A stretch of DNA of 64,000 nucleotides from Actinomycetota bacterium (GTDB lineage: Bacteria; Actinomycetota; Acidimicrobiia; Acidimicrobiales; Iamiaceae). Positions 49,056 to 58,163 of the stretch are shown here, in pieces. Both the position numbers and the translations under genes were made by a program. Under the pieces are notes generated by a model, which was not told the origin of the DNA, did no database searches, and was given only the letters and a program-made list of their open reading frames with translations. The stretch is taken from positions 1-64,000 of the forward strand of contig JACPNX010000024.1 in NCBI GenBank assembly GCA_016185275.1, in the 5' to 3' direction. Within the stretch, counting starts at the first letter, position 1; every line of letters begins with the position of its first letter.

Positions 49056-49475
49056 TCACGGGCCGTCCGGGCCCCGCAGCTCGTCGGCGATCCGGGCCAG
49101 CATGCCGTTCACGAATGCGCCCGAGCCGTCGGTCGAGTACCGCTTGGCCAGCTCGACGGCCTCGTTGATGACCACGTTGCGGGGCACGTCGGGCCTGTGG
49201 CCCAGCTCGTAGGTGGCCAGGCGCAACACGGCGCGGTCGAGCGCCGGCATGCGCTCGACGTCCCAGCCGCGGGCGAACCGGCCCAGCGTGGCGTCGATGC
49301 CGGCACGCTGCTGGTCGGCTCCGGTGGCCACCGCCACGGCGTAGCCGTCGGGCGGGACGGGCAGCGCGGCGATCACGTCGGCCACCGGCTGGTCCTTGAT
49401 CTCGGCCTCGTAGAGGAGGTGCATGGCCCGCTCGCGAGCCTCGCGACGGGTGGCGCCGGGCTGGCCGCTAGGCAC
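49056..49475 (-). CDS. nusB: Transcription antitermination factor NusB
   Basis: 139 residues, all helical. REARERAMHLLYEAEIKDQP, WDVERMPALDRAVLRLATYE and NVVINEAVELAKRYSTDGSG are typical; NusB binds boxA with NusE for rRNA antitermination. GTG at 49475 overlaps the efp stop by 8 nt. Confidence 0.95.
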   Translation of the reverse strand: MPSGQPGATRREARERAMHLLYEAEIKDQPVADVIAALPVPPDGYAVAVATGADQQRAGIDATLGRFARGWDVERMPALDRAVLRLATYELGHRPDVPRNVVINEAVELAKRYSTDGSGAFVNGMLARIADELRGPDGP

Positions 49476-50028
49476 GGGTGATGTACTCGCCGCTGCGGGT
49501 GTCGATCCGCAGCCGGTCGCCGGTGTTGACGAACAGCGGGACCTGGACCACGAGACCGGTCTCCATGGTGGCCGGCTTGCGGGCACCCGAGACCCGGTCG
49601 CCCTGCACGCCGGGCTCGGTCTCCCTGACCGTCAGCTCGACCGCCGCCGGCAGCTCCACCCCCACGATCTCGTCGCCGTACATGTTGATGATGGGTGCAG
49701 CTCCGTCGACGAGGTAGTCGACGGCCGAGCCCAGCGCCGCGCGCCCGACGTGCATCTGCTCGTACGACGAGTTGTCCATGAACACGTAGTCCTCGCCGTC
49801 CTTGTAGAGGTACTGCATCTCCCTCTTGTCGAGCCGGGCCTGGTCCACCTTCTCGGCCGCCCGGAACGTGCGCTCGAGCTGTGCGCCGGTGCGGACGTTG
49901 CGCAAGGTGGTCCGCACGAACGCGCCACCCTTGCCCGGCTTGACGTGCTGGAAGTCGACGACCTGGAACAGGCCCTCCGGCAGGTTCAGCGTCATGCCGT
50001 TCTTCAGATCGTTCGTGGTCATGGCCAT
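49468..50028 (-). CDS. efp: Elongation factor P
   Basis: 186 residues, three OB-like domains. The tip loop KPGKGGAFVRT carries the lysine (about K33) that reaches the ribosomal P site; EF-P relieves stalling at polyproline, which is relevant for this proline-rich proteome. ATG at 50028 with AGG 7-8 nt upstream is preferred over the ATG two codons later. Confidence 0.97.
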   Translation of the reverse strand: MAMTTNDLKNGMTLNLPEGLFQVVDFQHVKPGKGGAFVRTTLRNVRTGAQLERTFRAAEKVDQARLDKREMQYLYKDGEDYVFMDNSSYEQMHVGRAALGSAVDYLVDGAAPIINMYGDEIVGVELPAAVELTVRETEPGVQGDRVSGARKPATMETGLVVQVPLFVNTGDRLRIDTRSGEYITRA

Positions 50029-50197
50029 GGTGGTTCCTCGCAGATCGGCGTGGTCGCGGTGGGTTCGGGCGCGCTGGCGGCGGGCGGCCGGCGCAAGGAC
50101 GGCGGCGACGGCGGGTCCGGGGCGGCACGGAGCCGGGCTCCCCGACGGGTCCCAGCACAGTCGAGCGGGCGCCACGCACGCCAAACCGCCCGCTCGT

Positions 50198-50272
50198 CGC
50201 CCGCTCGCCGGCCGCCGGCGACGGACCCTCGCGGCCCGCCCGCCGCCCGCTCGCCGGCCCGCCGGCGACGGA
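50198..50272. repeat. Direct repeat upstream of efp
   Basis: CGCCCGCTCGCCGGCCGCCG followed by GCGACGGA (50198-50225) recurs at 50244-50272 with one extra base. It lies in the 248-bp gap between efp and the MFS fragment, which otherwise shows no gene. Confidence 0.75.
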
Positions 50273-50276
50273 ACCG

Positions 50277-50840
50277 TCACGACCCGGCGACGGGGCCGAC
50301 GTCCGCCGGGTCCGGCCGCGCCGGCACCGGGGCAGTGCCAGTGGCCTCGCCGGGAGGGACCGCGGCCTCGTCCAGGTAGCGCTCCGCGCGGCGGATCGGG
50401 CTGAACGCGAAGGCGGCAGCGATGGCGGCGCTGAGGACGCCCATGCCGAAGTAGACGACCCTCACGTCGCCGGTGGCGTTGATGAGCGCGGCACCGGCGA
50501 GGGCGCCGAGCGGGATGGCCGACCACGCCAGCACGCCGGCGATGCTCATGATCCGCCCGAGCATCTCGTTGGGCACGATGGCCTGGCGCAGCGCTCCGGT
50601 GTTGATGTTCAGGAGCAGACCGAACCCTCCGTAGCTCGCCCACAGCAACACGGCGGGCACGAACCAGCGCGTGTAGGCGAGCGCGGCCAACGACAGCCCG
50701 GACACGACCAGGGCCCCGAGGGCGACGACCGGGAACGACAGCCGCCTGCGGAACCACGGCGCCCACCGCGCGACGACCGCGACGACGAGGGACCCGGCGG
50801 CGAACAGCAGGCCGATGCGGGCGCCGCCCGGTGGGGACAC
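50277..50840 (-). CDS. MFS transporter, truncated (C-terminal half only)
   Basis: 187 residues with about five membrane helices (GLLFAAGSLVVAVVARW, PVVALGALVVSGLSLAALAY, PAVLLWASYGGFGLLL, SIAGVLAWSAIPLGALAGAA, YFGMGVLSAAIAAAFAF). NINTGALRQAIVPNEMLGRI is typical of the second half of a 12-helix MFS exporter. The first half is missing: upstream DNA becomes a tandem repeat. Probably a remnant without transport function. GTG at 50840. Confidence 0.7.
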   Translation of the reverse strand: MSPPGGARIGLLFAAGSLVVAVVARWAPWFRRRLSFPVVALGALVVSGLSLAALAYTRWFVPAVLLWASYGGFGLLLNINTGALRQAIVPNEMLGRIMSIAGVLAWSAIPLGALAGAALINATGDVRVVYFGMGVLSAAIAAAFAFSPIRRAERYLDEAAVPPGEATGTAPVPARPDPADVGPVAGS

Positions 50841-50862
50841 GGCGCGGCGACCGGGCTGGCCG

Positions 50863-50962
50863 GGCGCGACCCGAGGCGCTACTGGGACGCTACCGAGGCG
50901 CGACCCGAGGCGCGACCCGAGGCGCTACTGGGGCGCTACCGAGGCGCTACCGGGGCGCTACC
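50863..50962. repeat. 10-12 bp tandem repeat at the MFS truncation
   Basis: About nine units of the types CGCGACCCGAGG, CGCTACCGAGG, CGCTACTGGGG and CGCTACCGGGG. It joins the cut 5' end of the MFS gene to the stop codon of the TlpA-like gene at 50958. Confidence 0.8.
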
Positions 50963-51701
50963 CCCCGGCCTCGCCGCCGGCATCGAGGAGCTGGGCGAGC
51001 AGATCGTCGAGCGTGCCGGCCTTCATCTCACCCAGGTAGCGCCCGATGATGCGGCCCCGCCGGTCGATGAAGACGGTCGTCGGGAGCCCGTAGACGCCGT
51101 AGCGATCGCCGATGGACCCGGCGGGGTCGACGACGGACGGGTACGGGACGCCGGTCGTGCGGACGAACTCGAGGGCCTTGGCGCGACCGTCCTTCGTGTT
51201 CACACCGAGGAACGACACGCGGCCCCGGAGCTTGGCGGCTGCGGCCGCCAGCCTGGGCATCTCGCGCCGGCAGGGCACGCACCAGGAGGCCCAGAAGTTC
51301 ACCACGAGGAGCCGGCCGCGGTAGTCGGCGAGCGCGATGCGCCGAGACGGGTCGGCGAGGTCGAGAGCGCGGAACGAGGGGGCCGGCCCGGACCGGGGGC
51401 CACGGTCGAGCTTCTGGTTGTCCTGCGCGGGTGACGCCGCGCCGCTCCACGTCGCCACGGCGCCGATGGTGAGCAGCACGGCCAGCCCGGCGCTGGTGAT
51501 CCACAGCACCCGCCGCCAGAAGCGCAGGCGAGCCCGCAGGCGATCCGGCTGCCCGTCCGGGCCGGCGCCGGTGGCACGACGTTCAGGGTCGGCCCCGGGG
51601 GGAACCGACGCCCCCGCGCCGGGGATCGTCGCACCGGCGGGAAGGTCCGCGTTCGCGGGCGCGAGAGGCGCGGGTTCGTCGGCGTCGGCGGGAGGTCTCA
51701 T
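50958..51701 (-). CDS. TlpA-like membrane-anchored thiol-disulfide oxidoreductase
   Basis: 247 residues. A Pro/Ala-rich cytoplasmic N-terminus (1-60), one membrane helix (about 65-85), then an extracytoplasmic thioredoxin domain with FWASWCVPCRREMP (C141, C144) and the cis-proline region YGLPTTVFID. It probably reduces cytochrome c apoproteins or other exported thiols. It is divergent from ccdA, a natural electron donor. The stop falls in the tandem repeat. Confidence 0.9.
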   Translation of the reverse strand: MRPPADADEPAPLAPANADLPAGATIPGAGASVPPGADPERRATGAGPDGQPDRLRARLRFWRRVLWITSAGLAVLLTIGAVATWSGAASPAQDNQKLDRGPRSGPAPSFRALDLADPSRRIALADYRGRLLVVNFWASWCVPCRREMPRLAAAAAKLRGRVSFLGVNTKDGRAKALEFVRTTGVPYPSVVDPAGSIGDRYGVYGLPTTVFIDRRGRIIGRYLGEMKAGTLDDLLAQLLDAGGEAGG

Positions 51702-51938
51702 GCGGCTGGGCCACCGCGCGCGGGTGGAGCGGTGGCACGGTCGATGTTCGCGCACGGGCCGGGCGGCCCCGATGTCGGCGACCCGCAGCGGCGGCCCGCC
51801 TTGGCCACCGGCCCGTCGCTGCGGTTGACTCGAACGCATGGGACAGCCGTCCGTCGCGGCGACAGTGGACCGGCCACCGCGCGCCCGGCGCGTCGCGGGC
51901 GTCCGGACCGTCGTCGCACCCGCCTGTCCGGGGGCGGG

Positions 51939-52667
51939 ATGACGCCGTACCTGTTGCCCCTCGCGGCCGTGGTGGCCGGGATGATCTCGTTCACGTCGCC
52001 GTGCTGCCTGCCGCTGATCCCCAGCTACCTGTCGTACGTCTCGGCCCTTCCCGTGAGCGAGCTGGGCCGGGCCGAGGCCCGGTCGGTGACGCTGCGGGCG
52101 AGCGCGGCGTTCGTCGGCGGGTTCACCGTCGTGTTCACGGCCCTCGGTGCGGGTGCCGGCCTCCTCGGCGCGTCGCTGTTGCGCAACATGCCGCTGATCG
52201 TGCGCGTGGCCGGCGTGCTCATCATCGTCATGGGCCTGGCCATGCTGGGCCTGCTGCGCCTGCCGTTCCTGCACCGTGAGGTCCGCATCGACCTGGCCCG
52301 GCTGCCCCGCGGGCCGCGCGGTGCGTTCCCGTTGGGGATGGCGTACGCCGCGGGCTGGGCCCCCTGCATCGGGCCGGTGCTGGCCACCGTGCTCGCCACC
52401 GCCGCCGCCACCGAGACCGCGGCCTGGGGCGCCCTGCTGCTGGCCCTGTACTCGCTCGGGTTGGGCGTGCCGTTCATCCTGCTCGCGCTCGGTTTCCAGC
52501 GGGCACGCGGGTCGATGCGCTGGCTGGCGCGCCACGGCGCCGCCGTCGAGCGCGCCGGCGGCGTCCTGCTCGTCGGCGTCGGCGTGCTGTTCGTCTCGGG
52601 CGCGTGGCGGTCGTTCTTCCTTCCCCTGCAGCGCTACTTCGCGAAGTACGGCTGGCCGCCGATCTGA
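51939..52667 (+). CDS. ccdA: Cytochrome c biogenesis protein CcdA
   Basis: 242 residues, six membrane helices. The two redox cysteines are in TSPCCLPLIPSY (C22/C23) and GWAPCIGPVLA (C143). It carries electrons from cytoplasmic thioredoxin to outside partners such as the adjacent TlpA-like protein. ATG at 51939 after GGGGGCGGG; the 237-bp divergent gap to the TlpA gene shows no clear promoter. Confidence 0.93.
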   Translation: MTPYLLPLAAVVAGMISFTSPCCLPLIPSYLSYVSALPVSELGRAEARSVTLRASAAFVGGFTVVFTALGAGAGLLGASLLRNMPLIVRVAGVLIIVMGLAMLGLLRLPFLHREVRIDLARLPRGPRGAFPLGMAYAAGWAPCIGPVLATVLATAAATETAAWGALLLALYSLGLGVPFILLALGFQRARGSMRWLARHGAAVERAGGVLLVGVGVLFVSGAWRSFFLPLQRYFAKYGWPPI

Positions 52668-52710
52668 CCCTGCCGCGGGACGCCGGGCCCTGCCACCGCC
52701 CTTCCGGCGC

Positions 52711-52752
52711 TTTCCGACAGATCCGGCCAACCCTTGGCCGGAACCGTCGGGA
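52711..52752. terminator. Bidirectional hairpin between ccdA and the M24 peptidase gene
   Basis: Inner stem CCGGCCAA / TTGGCCGG (52723-52730, 52734-52741; loop CCC) inside an outer stem TTTCCGAC / GTCGGGAAA. It lies in the 179-bp gap between convergent genes, with short T/A runs at both ends. Confidence 0.65.
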
Positions 52753-52846
52753 AAGCCACATCACGGGGACGGGCGGGGCGCGGGGCGGGACACGGGCGCC
52801 GGGACGGGCGCGGGGCGCGAGGTGCGGCCGGCCGCGGCCGCCGCGC

Positions 52847-53986
52847 TCAGACCCGCCAGTGCTTGGGCGCGAGCGTGATCGGCCGGCACCCGTCGTCGGT
52901 CACGACCACCGAGTCCTCGATGCGTACGCCGCCGTGCTCGGGCAGGTACACCCCGGGCTCGACCGTGATCACCTGCCCGGCTCGGAGCGCACCGGTGGCG
53001 GTGCGGGCCAGCCGGGGCGCTTCGTGGATGTCGAGCCCGATGCCGTGGCCGGTGCCGTGCACGAAGGCGTCGCCCCACCCGGCCCGCTCGATGCGGTCCC
53101 GGCAGGCGGCGTCCACCGCGGCCGCGTCCACGCCCGCCCGCACCGCGGCCACACCGGCCGCCTGCGCCTCGCCCACGACGTCGAGCATGCGCCGCTGCAC
53201 GTCGCTCGGCTCGCCGACGACGACCGTGCGGGTCATGTCCGAGTGGTAGCCGTCGACCAGCGCGCCGAAGTCGAGCACGACGAGGTCCCCTGCGCTGATG
53301 CGACGCCGGCCCGGCCGGTGGTGCGGCTTGGCGCCGTTGGGCCCGGACGCGACGATCGTCTCGAAGCTGACGCCGTCGGCGCCCAGGCGGCGCATGGCGG
53401 TGTCGAGCTCGAGGCCGAGCTCGGCCTCGGTCGGCTGCTCGGCCAACGCCGGCCGGACGGTCGCCAGTGCGGCGTCGGCGATGGCGCTGGCGGCGGCGAG
53501 GCGGGCGATCTCCCCGTCGTCCTTCACCTCGCGCAACGCCTCCACGACGCCGGACGTGGCCACCAGCTCGGCTGCGAACGGCGGCTCGGCGTAGCGGCGT
53601 ACGTCGCCCCACGTGACATCGGCGGCCTCGAGTCCCAGGCGGCCGGCGCCGGCTGCGTCGAGCGCGGCGGCGAGGGCTGCGTCCTGGGCCCCGAGCGTCG
53701 AGGCGATCTCGATGCGCGCGTCCGCGCCCGCCGCCGCGGTCTGCTCTGCGGCCTGCGTGTCGTAGCGCCCGTCGGTAACGAGGAGCACGCCGCCGGCGCT
53801 CACCAGCAGCCGCCCCGCCGACCCGGTGAAGCCCGTCAGGTAGCGGATGTTGGCGAGGTTCGTCACCAGCAGGGCGTCGACGGGCGGCCCTGCGCCCGCG
53901 TCACCGAGCCGCCCGCGCAGCCGCCTGGCGCGATCCGCCACGTCCATGGGCGGCAGCTCGGCGGCGACGGGCGCGGCCGCGCTCAT
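52847..53986 (-). CDS. M24 family Xaa-Pro aminopeptidase
   Basis: 379 residues with creatinase-like N-domain (LLVTNLANIRYLTGFTGSAG) and pita-bread catalytic domain. Dimetal ligands are in VVLDFGALVDGYHSDMTRTV, VHGTGHGIGLDIHE, VEPGVYL and GGVRIEDSVVV. It trims N-terminal residues before proline. The ATG overlaps the aroQ stop (ATGA). The same order, peptidase next to shikimate genes and efp, is common in Gram-positives. Confidence 0.94.
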   Translation of the reverse strand: MSAAAPVAAELPPMDVADRARRLRGRLGDAGAGPPVDALLVTNLANIRYLTGFTGSAGRLLVSAGGVLLVTDGRYDTQAAEQTAAAGADARIEIASTLGAQDAALAAALDAAGAGRLGLEAADVTWGDVRRYAEPPFAAELVATSGVVEALREVKDDGEIARLAAASAIADAALATVRPALAEQPTEAELGLELDTAMRRLGADGVSFETIVASGPNGAKPHHRPGRRRISAGDLVVLDFGALVDGYHSDMTRTVVVGEPSDVQRRMLDVVGEAQAAGVAAVRAGVDAAAVDAACRDRIERAGWGDAFVHGTGHGIGLDIHEAPRLARTATGALRAGQVITVEPGVYLPEHGGVRIEDSVVVTDDGCRPITLAPKHWRV

Positions 53987-54543
53987 CGAGCGTCCTCGAG
54001 GAGCCGGGCGACGGCGTCGATGGCCAGGCGGTAGCCGTCGGCCCCGAACCCCGCGATGGTGCCGGCGGCGACGGGGGCGACGACGGAGGTGTGACGCCAG
54101 GGCTCGCGGGCGTTCGGGTTCGACAGGTGGAGCTCGACGACGGGTCCCTCGAAGGCGGCGAGGGCGTCGTGGATCGACCAGGCGTAGTGCGTGAACGCCC
54201 CCGGGTTGACGACGATGGCCGCGCACCGGCCGCGCGCCGCATGGACCGCCTCGACGAGCGCACCTTCGTGGTTGGTCTGGAGGTGCTCGAGGGCGAGCCC
54301 GTGGCGCTCGGCCTCGGCGGTGGCGGTGGCGACGTGGTCGGCGAGCGTCGTGGTGCCGTAGACGTCGGGCTCGCGCTCGCCGAGCAGGTTCAGGTTGGGT
54401 CCCGACAGCAGGAGCACGATCGGTCGCTCGCCCGCGTCGCCGGGGCCGCCGGAGCCGCCGGAGCCGCCCGAGCCGGGCCCGCCGGGGCCGGGGCCAGGGC
54501 CGCCGGAGCCTGCGCCGGCCGGGTCGAGCGCGCCGGCGGTCAT
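53983..54543 (-). CDS. aroQ: Type II 3-dehydroquinate dehydratase
   Basis: 186 residues. SGPNLNLLGEREPDVYG, QTNHEGALVEAVH, NPGAFTHYAWSIHDAL and ELHLSN are the family motifs, with the catalytic tyrosine in the flexible loop. About 40 residues of Gly/Pro/Ser repeats precede the usual N-terminus; the ATG overlaps the aroB stop (ATGA), and an internal start may exist. Typical length is about 145. Confidence 0.94.
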   Translation of the reverse strand: MTAGALDPAGAGSGGPGPGPGGPGSGGSGGSGGPGDAGERPIVLLLSGPNLNLLGEREPDVYGTTTLADHVATATAEAERHGLALEHLQTNHEGALVEAVHAARGRCAAIVVNPGAFTHYAWSIHDALAAFEGPVVELHLSNPNAREPWRHTSVVAPVAAGTIAGFGADGYRLAIDAVARLLEDAR

Positions 54544-55541
54544 GAGACCGCCTCGAGCGCGGCCCGCAGCGCCCGCTGGTCGCTGACCCGCACCGGCTCG
54601 ACACCACGAGGGCCGTCGAGCACGAAGGTGATGCCGTCGACGGCCTTCTTGTCCCGCGCGAACAGGGCCACCAGCTGGTCGTGGTCGGCGCCGGGAGGGA
54701 TCGACGTCGGCAGGTCGTAGCGGGCCACGACGCGACGGTGCTCGGCCACCCGGGCGCCGTCGATGCGGCCCAGGCGCTGCGCCAGCTCCGCCGCGTAGAC
54801 CAGACCGATGGCCACCGCCTCGCCGTGGCGCAGGTCGTAGGCGCCGGCCGTCTCGAGCGCATGGCCCAGGGTGTGGCCGTAGTTGAGCACGGCTCGGCGG
54901 TCGCCCTCGCGCTCGTCGCTCGCCACCACGTCGGCCTTGCACCGCACGCAGGCGGCGACGGCCTCGTCGAGCGGCAGGTCGGCCAGTCCGTCGACGCCGA
55001 GGAACGCGTACTTCGCCATCTCCCCGAGGCCGGAGCGGTACTCCCGCGGCGGCAACGTGCCGATCGTCTCCGTGTCGCACAGGACGGCGGCGGGCTGCCA
55101 GAACGCCCCGACGAGGTTCTTGCCCTCGGGCAGGTTGACGCCCGTCTTGCCCCCGATGGCCGCGTCCACCTGACCCAGCAACGTCGTGGGCACGTGCACC
55201 ACGGCGACGCCGCGGTGGTAGATCGCCGCGGCGAACCCGGCGGTGTCGGTGACCACGCCCCCGCCCACGGCCACCACCACGTCGCCCCGGGTGAGACCCC
55301 AGTGGGCGAAGTCCCGGCAGAGATCCTCGACGGTGCCCAGGTGCTTGGCGTCCTCGCCGGACGGCATGCAGAAGATCCGGTGCTCCACGCCCGGGTCGAC
55401 CTCCCAGCCGATGTCGGCCTGGGTGACGACGGCCGCCCGGCGCGCGCCCACGGGCAGCACCTCGAGCAGGCGGTGGCGCGCCCCCGGGCCCACCAGCACC
55501 CGGTAGCTGCGGTCGCCGAGCGGGACGGGCACCTCGATCAC
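54540..55541 (-). CDS. aroB: 3-dehydroquinate synthase
   Basis: 333 residues. NAD site VVAVGGGVVTDTAGFAA, substrate region GGKTGVNLPEGKNLVGAFWQ, and zinc ligands in YGHTLGHALE are complete. It makes the first carbocycle of the shikimate path. GTG overlaps the aroK stop (GTGA). Confidence 0.97.
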   Translation of the reverse strand: MIEVPVPLGDRSYRVLVGPGARHRLLEVLPVGARRAAVVTQADIGWEVDPGVEHRIFCMPSGEDAKHLGTVEDLCRDFAHWGLTRGDVVVAVGGGVVTDTAGFAAAIYHRGVAVVHVPTTLLGQVDAAIGGKTGVNLPEGKNLVGAFWQPAAVLCDTETIGTLPPREYRSGLGEMAKYAFLGVDGLADLPLDEAVAACVRCKADVVASDEREGDRRAVLNYGHTLGHALETAGAYDLRHGEAVAIGLVYAAELAQRLGRIDGARVAEHRRVVARYDLPTSIPPGADHDQLVALFARDKKAVDGITFVLDGPRGVEPVRVSDQRALRAALEAVS

Positions 55542-56191
55542 GTTCCGCCTCCCGAGGCGACGGAGCGATCCGCAGCGCGAACGGGGGAGGGTCCCGGGGA
55601 AGCTCCCGGGGACCGCGCGGAGGGCGAGAGCCGGCCCCGCACGCGCTCGGCCACCGCATCGGCCAGGTTCACCCTCGACTCCTCGTCGGCGCCGTGGAAC
55701 GGCGCGACGTCGACCACGACGTCGGCCACCTCCGCGTACCAGGCCGCCCGCTCGGCGTGCAGCCGCGCCAGCGTGGTCCGCGGGTCGCCGGTGAGCAGCG
55801 GACGGTGCGGCTTGGGTCCCGCCCGGGAGGCCAGGAAGGCAGGGTCTGCCCGCAGCCACACGACGACGACGTCCGGCTGGGCCAGCCGCTCCCGGTTGGC
55901 CCCGGTCACCACGACACCGCCACCGCAGGCCACCACGGAGGGCTGGGCGGCGTCGAGCAGCGCCCGCAGCACGTCCGCCTCGGCGGCCCGGAAGGCGGCC
56001 TCGCCGTCCTCTTCGAACCAGGCGCGCACGGACCGGCCGGTGCGCTCGGCGAGCACGTCGTCGGCGTCGCGGAAGACCCGGCCGACCTTCGGCGCGAGCC
56101 GCCGGCCCACGTTTGACTTGCCGCTGCCCATCAGCCCGACCAGAGCGACGTGGCGGGCGGGGCCGCCATCGGATGCGCGCCCGTCAACCAA
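55538..56191 (-). CDS. aroK: Shikimate kinase
   Basis: 217 residues. P-loop [11 protein letters not shown], shikimate-binding [17 protein letters not shown] and ACGGGVV, and the lid RPLL are present. The C-terminus has an extra 35 residues rich in Pro/Ser/Ala. No ATG/GTG is available: TTG at 56191, overlapping the aroC stop by 8 nt, gives the best start ([10 protein letters not shown]). Confidence 0.93.
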   Translation of the reverse strand: MVDGRASDGGPARHVALVGLMGSGKSNVGRRLAPKVGRVFRDADDVLAERTGRSVRAWFEEDGEAAFRAAEADVLRALLDAAQPSVVACGGGVVVTGANRERLAQPDVVVVWLRADPAFLASRAGPKPHRPLLTGDPRTTLARLHAERAAWYAEVADVVVDVAPFHGADEESRVNLADAVAERVRGRLSPSARSPGASPGPSPVRAADRSVASGGGT

Positions 56192-57368
56192 GGGGACCGT
56201 CCCGCAGCGCGCGCAGGTAACCGTCGCGGTTGCGCACGACCTCCTCGAGCGAGTCGCCACCGAACTTCCGCAGCGCCTCACCGGCCAGGACGAGTGCAAC
56301 CATCGTCTCGGCCACGACGCCGAGCGCAGGAACGGCGGTGACGTCCGTGCGCTCCTTGAACGAGACCGTCTCGGCCTTGGTGAGCACGTCGACGGTGGTG
56401 AGCACGGGCCGGTTCAGCGTGGCCAGCGGCTTCATGGCCGCCCGCACGATCAGCGGCTCCCCCGTCGACATGCCACCCTCGATTCCACCCGCCAGAGCGC
56501 TGGCCCTGCGGTAGCCGCGCTCGGGGTCCCAGCCGATCGGGTCGTGGGCTCGGCTTCCCCGGCGGCCCGAGACCTCGAACCCGTCACCCACCTCGACACC
56601 CTTCACGGCCTGGATGCTCATCAGCGCCTGGGCCAGCATCCCGTCGAGCTTGCGGTCCCAGTGGACGTGGCTGCCGAGGCCGACCGGCACTCCGTGGGCC
56701 ACGACCTCCACCACACCGCCGAGCGAGTCCCCGTCGCGGGCCGCCTCCTTGATCTGGGCGACCATCGCCTCCTCGGCGTCGGGATCGGCGCAGCGAACCT
56801 CGGACGCGTCGATGGCGGCGAGGTCCGCGGCACCGGGCAGGTCGGCGACCTTGGCGCGCACCGAGCCGATCTGCACCACGTGGCTCACGATGACGACGTC
56901 GAGGCGGGCCAGCAGCGCCTTGGCCACCGCCCCCGCCGCCACGCGGGCGGCCGTCTCGCGCGCCGACGCCCGCTCGAGCACGTCGCGCGCATCCACGAAC
57001 CCGTACTTCTGCATGCCCGCGAGATCGGCGTGACCCGGTCGCGGCTGGGTGAGCGGAGCGCGGGTGGGCCCGTCCTCGGCTCGCGCCGACATCTCGGTGC
57101 CCCATTTGTCGGGGCTGCGGGTCCACTCGGTGTTGGCCACCTGGATGGCCAGCGGCGAACCCAGCGTGCGGCCGTGGCGCACGCCGCCGAGGAGGGCCAC
57201 GTCGTCCTGCTCGAAGCGCATGCGCGGGCCGCGCCCGTAGCCGAGGCGCCGTCGAGCCAACTCCGCCTGCACGTCCTCCACCGCGACCGGCACGCCGGCG
57301 GGCAGCCCCTCGACCACGACGGTCAACGCCGGGCCGTGCGACTCGCCGGCGGTGAGGAAGCGCAGCAC
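56184..57368 (-). CDS. aroC: Chorismate synthase
   Basis: 394 residues. [33 protein letters not shown] with conserved histidine, [14 protein letters not shown] and [13 protein letters not shown] are all intact; it uses reduced FMN. GTG at 57368. It leads aroC-K-B-Q-peptidase. Confidence 0.98.
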   Translation of the reverse strand: MLRFLTAGESHGPALTVVVEGLPAGVPVAVEDVQAELARRRLGYGRGPRMRFEQDDVALLGGVRHGRTLGSPLAIQVANTEWTRSPDKWGTEMSARAEDGPTRAPLTQPRPGHADLAGMQKYGFVDARDVLERASARETAARVAAGAVAKALLARLDVVIVSHVVQIGSVRAKVADLPGAADLAAIDASEVRCADPDAEEAMVAQIKEAARDGDSLGGVVEVVAHGVPVGLGSHVHWDRKLDGMLAQALMSIQAVKGVEVGDGFEVSGRRGSRAHDPIGWDPERGYRRASALAGGIEGGMSTGEPLIVRAAMKPLATLNRPVLTTVDVLTKAETVSFKERTDVTAVPALGVVAETMVALVLAGEALRKFGGDSLEEVVRNRDGYLRALRDGPLG

Positions 57369-57407
57369 GGCGTCACGCTAGTGGGACCTGCGTCTGCCGC
57401 TGCCTCC

Positions 57408-58163
57408 TCAGCGCAGCAGCGAAGCGCTGAACACGATCGCCAGCACGCAGCCGGCGGCCAGCCACGGACCGAACGGGAAGTGCGAGCCCTCCCTGCCGCG
57501 CACCAGCCACAGCGCGGTCCCGGCCACGATGCCGAGCAGGCTGGCCGTCACCAGCGCGTACAGGGTGAGCAGCGGGTTGATCCATCCGAGCAGCAGGCCC
57601 ATCAAGGCGGCGAGCTTCACGTCGCCGAACCCCATGCCCCGCGGGTAGATCAGCGCCGGCACGAACAGCAGCAGGAAGTACACGAGGGCGCCGATCAGCG
57701 CGGAGCGCGCGGGACCCAGGTCGCCGCGGGCCACGGCGATGCCTCCGAGGACCACGACCTCCACGGCGAGAGCCGGGAACGTGATGCGGTCGAGCAGCAG
57801 GTACAGCTCGAGGTCGATGACCGACTGCGTCAACAGCACGGTGAACAGCACGAGGTACGGGATCAGCTCGAGCGAGGGCCCGAACCGGATGCCGGCCACC
57901 ACCCAGAGCCCGGCCATGCCCAGCTCGACCAGCGGATAGGCGAGCGGTATCGGGCTGGCGCACGCGCGGCAGCGCCCCCGCAGCCGCACCCACGACACGA
58001 CGGGCACGACGTCGCCCCAGCCGAGCCGGGTGGTGCACTCGGGGCACTCGGGTCCGGGGCGCCGGAGCGGACGGTCGTCGGGGAGCCGCACGATCACGGT
58101 GTTGGCCACACCACCCACGACCAGTCCGAGCACTGCGAGCACCCCGAGCAGGAGCGCGCTCAC
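57408..58163 (-). CDS. Type IV prepilin peptidase / N-methyltransferase (A24)
   Basis: 251 residues. An N-terminal zinc knuckle (CPECTTRLGWGD and CRACASPIPL) precedes about seven membrane helices. The aspartyl-protease aspartates are in IDLELYLLLD and GMGFGDVKLAALMG. It would process prepilins; no pilin genes are nearby, unlike in many actinobacteria where it also sits by aroC. GTG overlaps the SGNH stop (GTGA). Confidence 0.92.
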   Translation of the reverse strand: MSALLLGVLAVLGLVVGGVANTVIVRLPDDRPLRRPGPECPECTTRLGWGDVVPVVSWVRLRGRCRACASPIPLAYPLVELGMAGLWVVAGIRFGPSLELIPYLVLFTVLLTQSVIDLELYLLLDRITFPALAVEVVVLGGIAVARGDLGPARSALIGALVYFLLLFVPALIYPRGMGFGDVKLAALMGLLLGWINPLLTLYALVTASLLGIVAGTALWLVRGREGSHFPFGPWLAAGCVLAIVFSASLLR

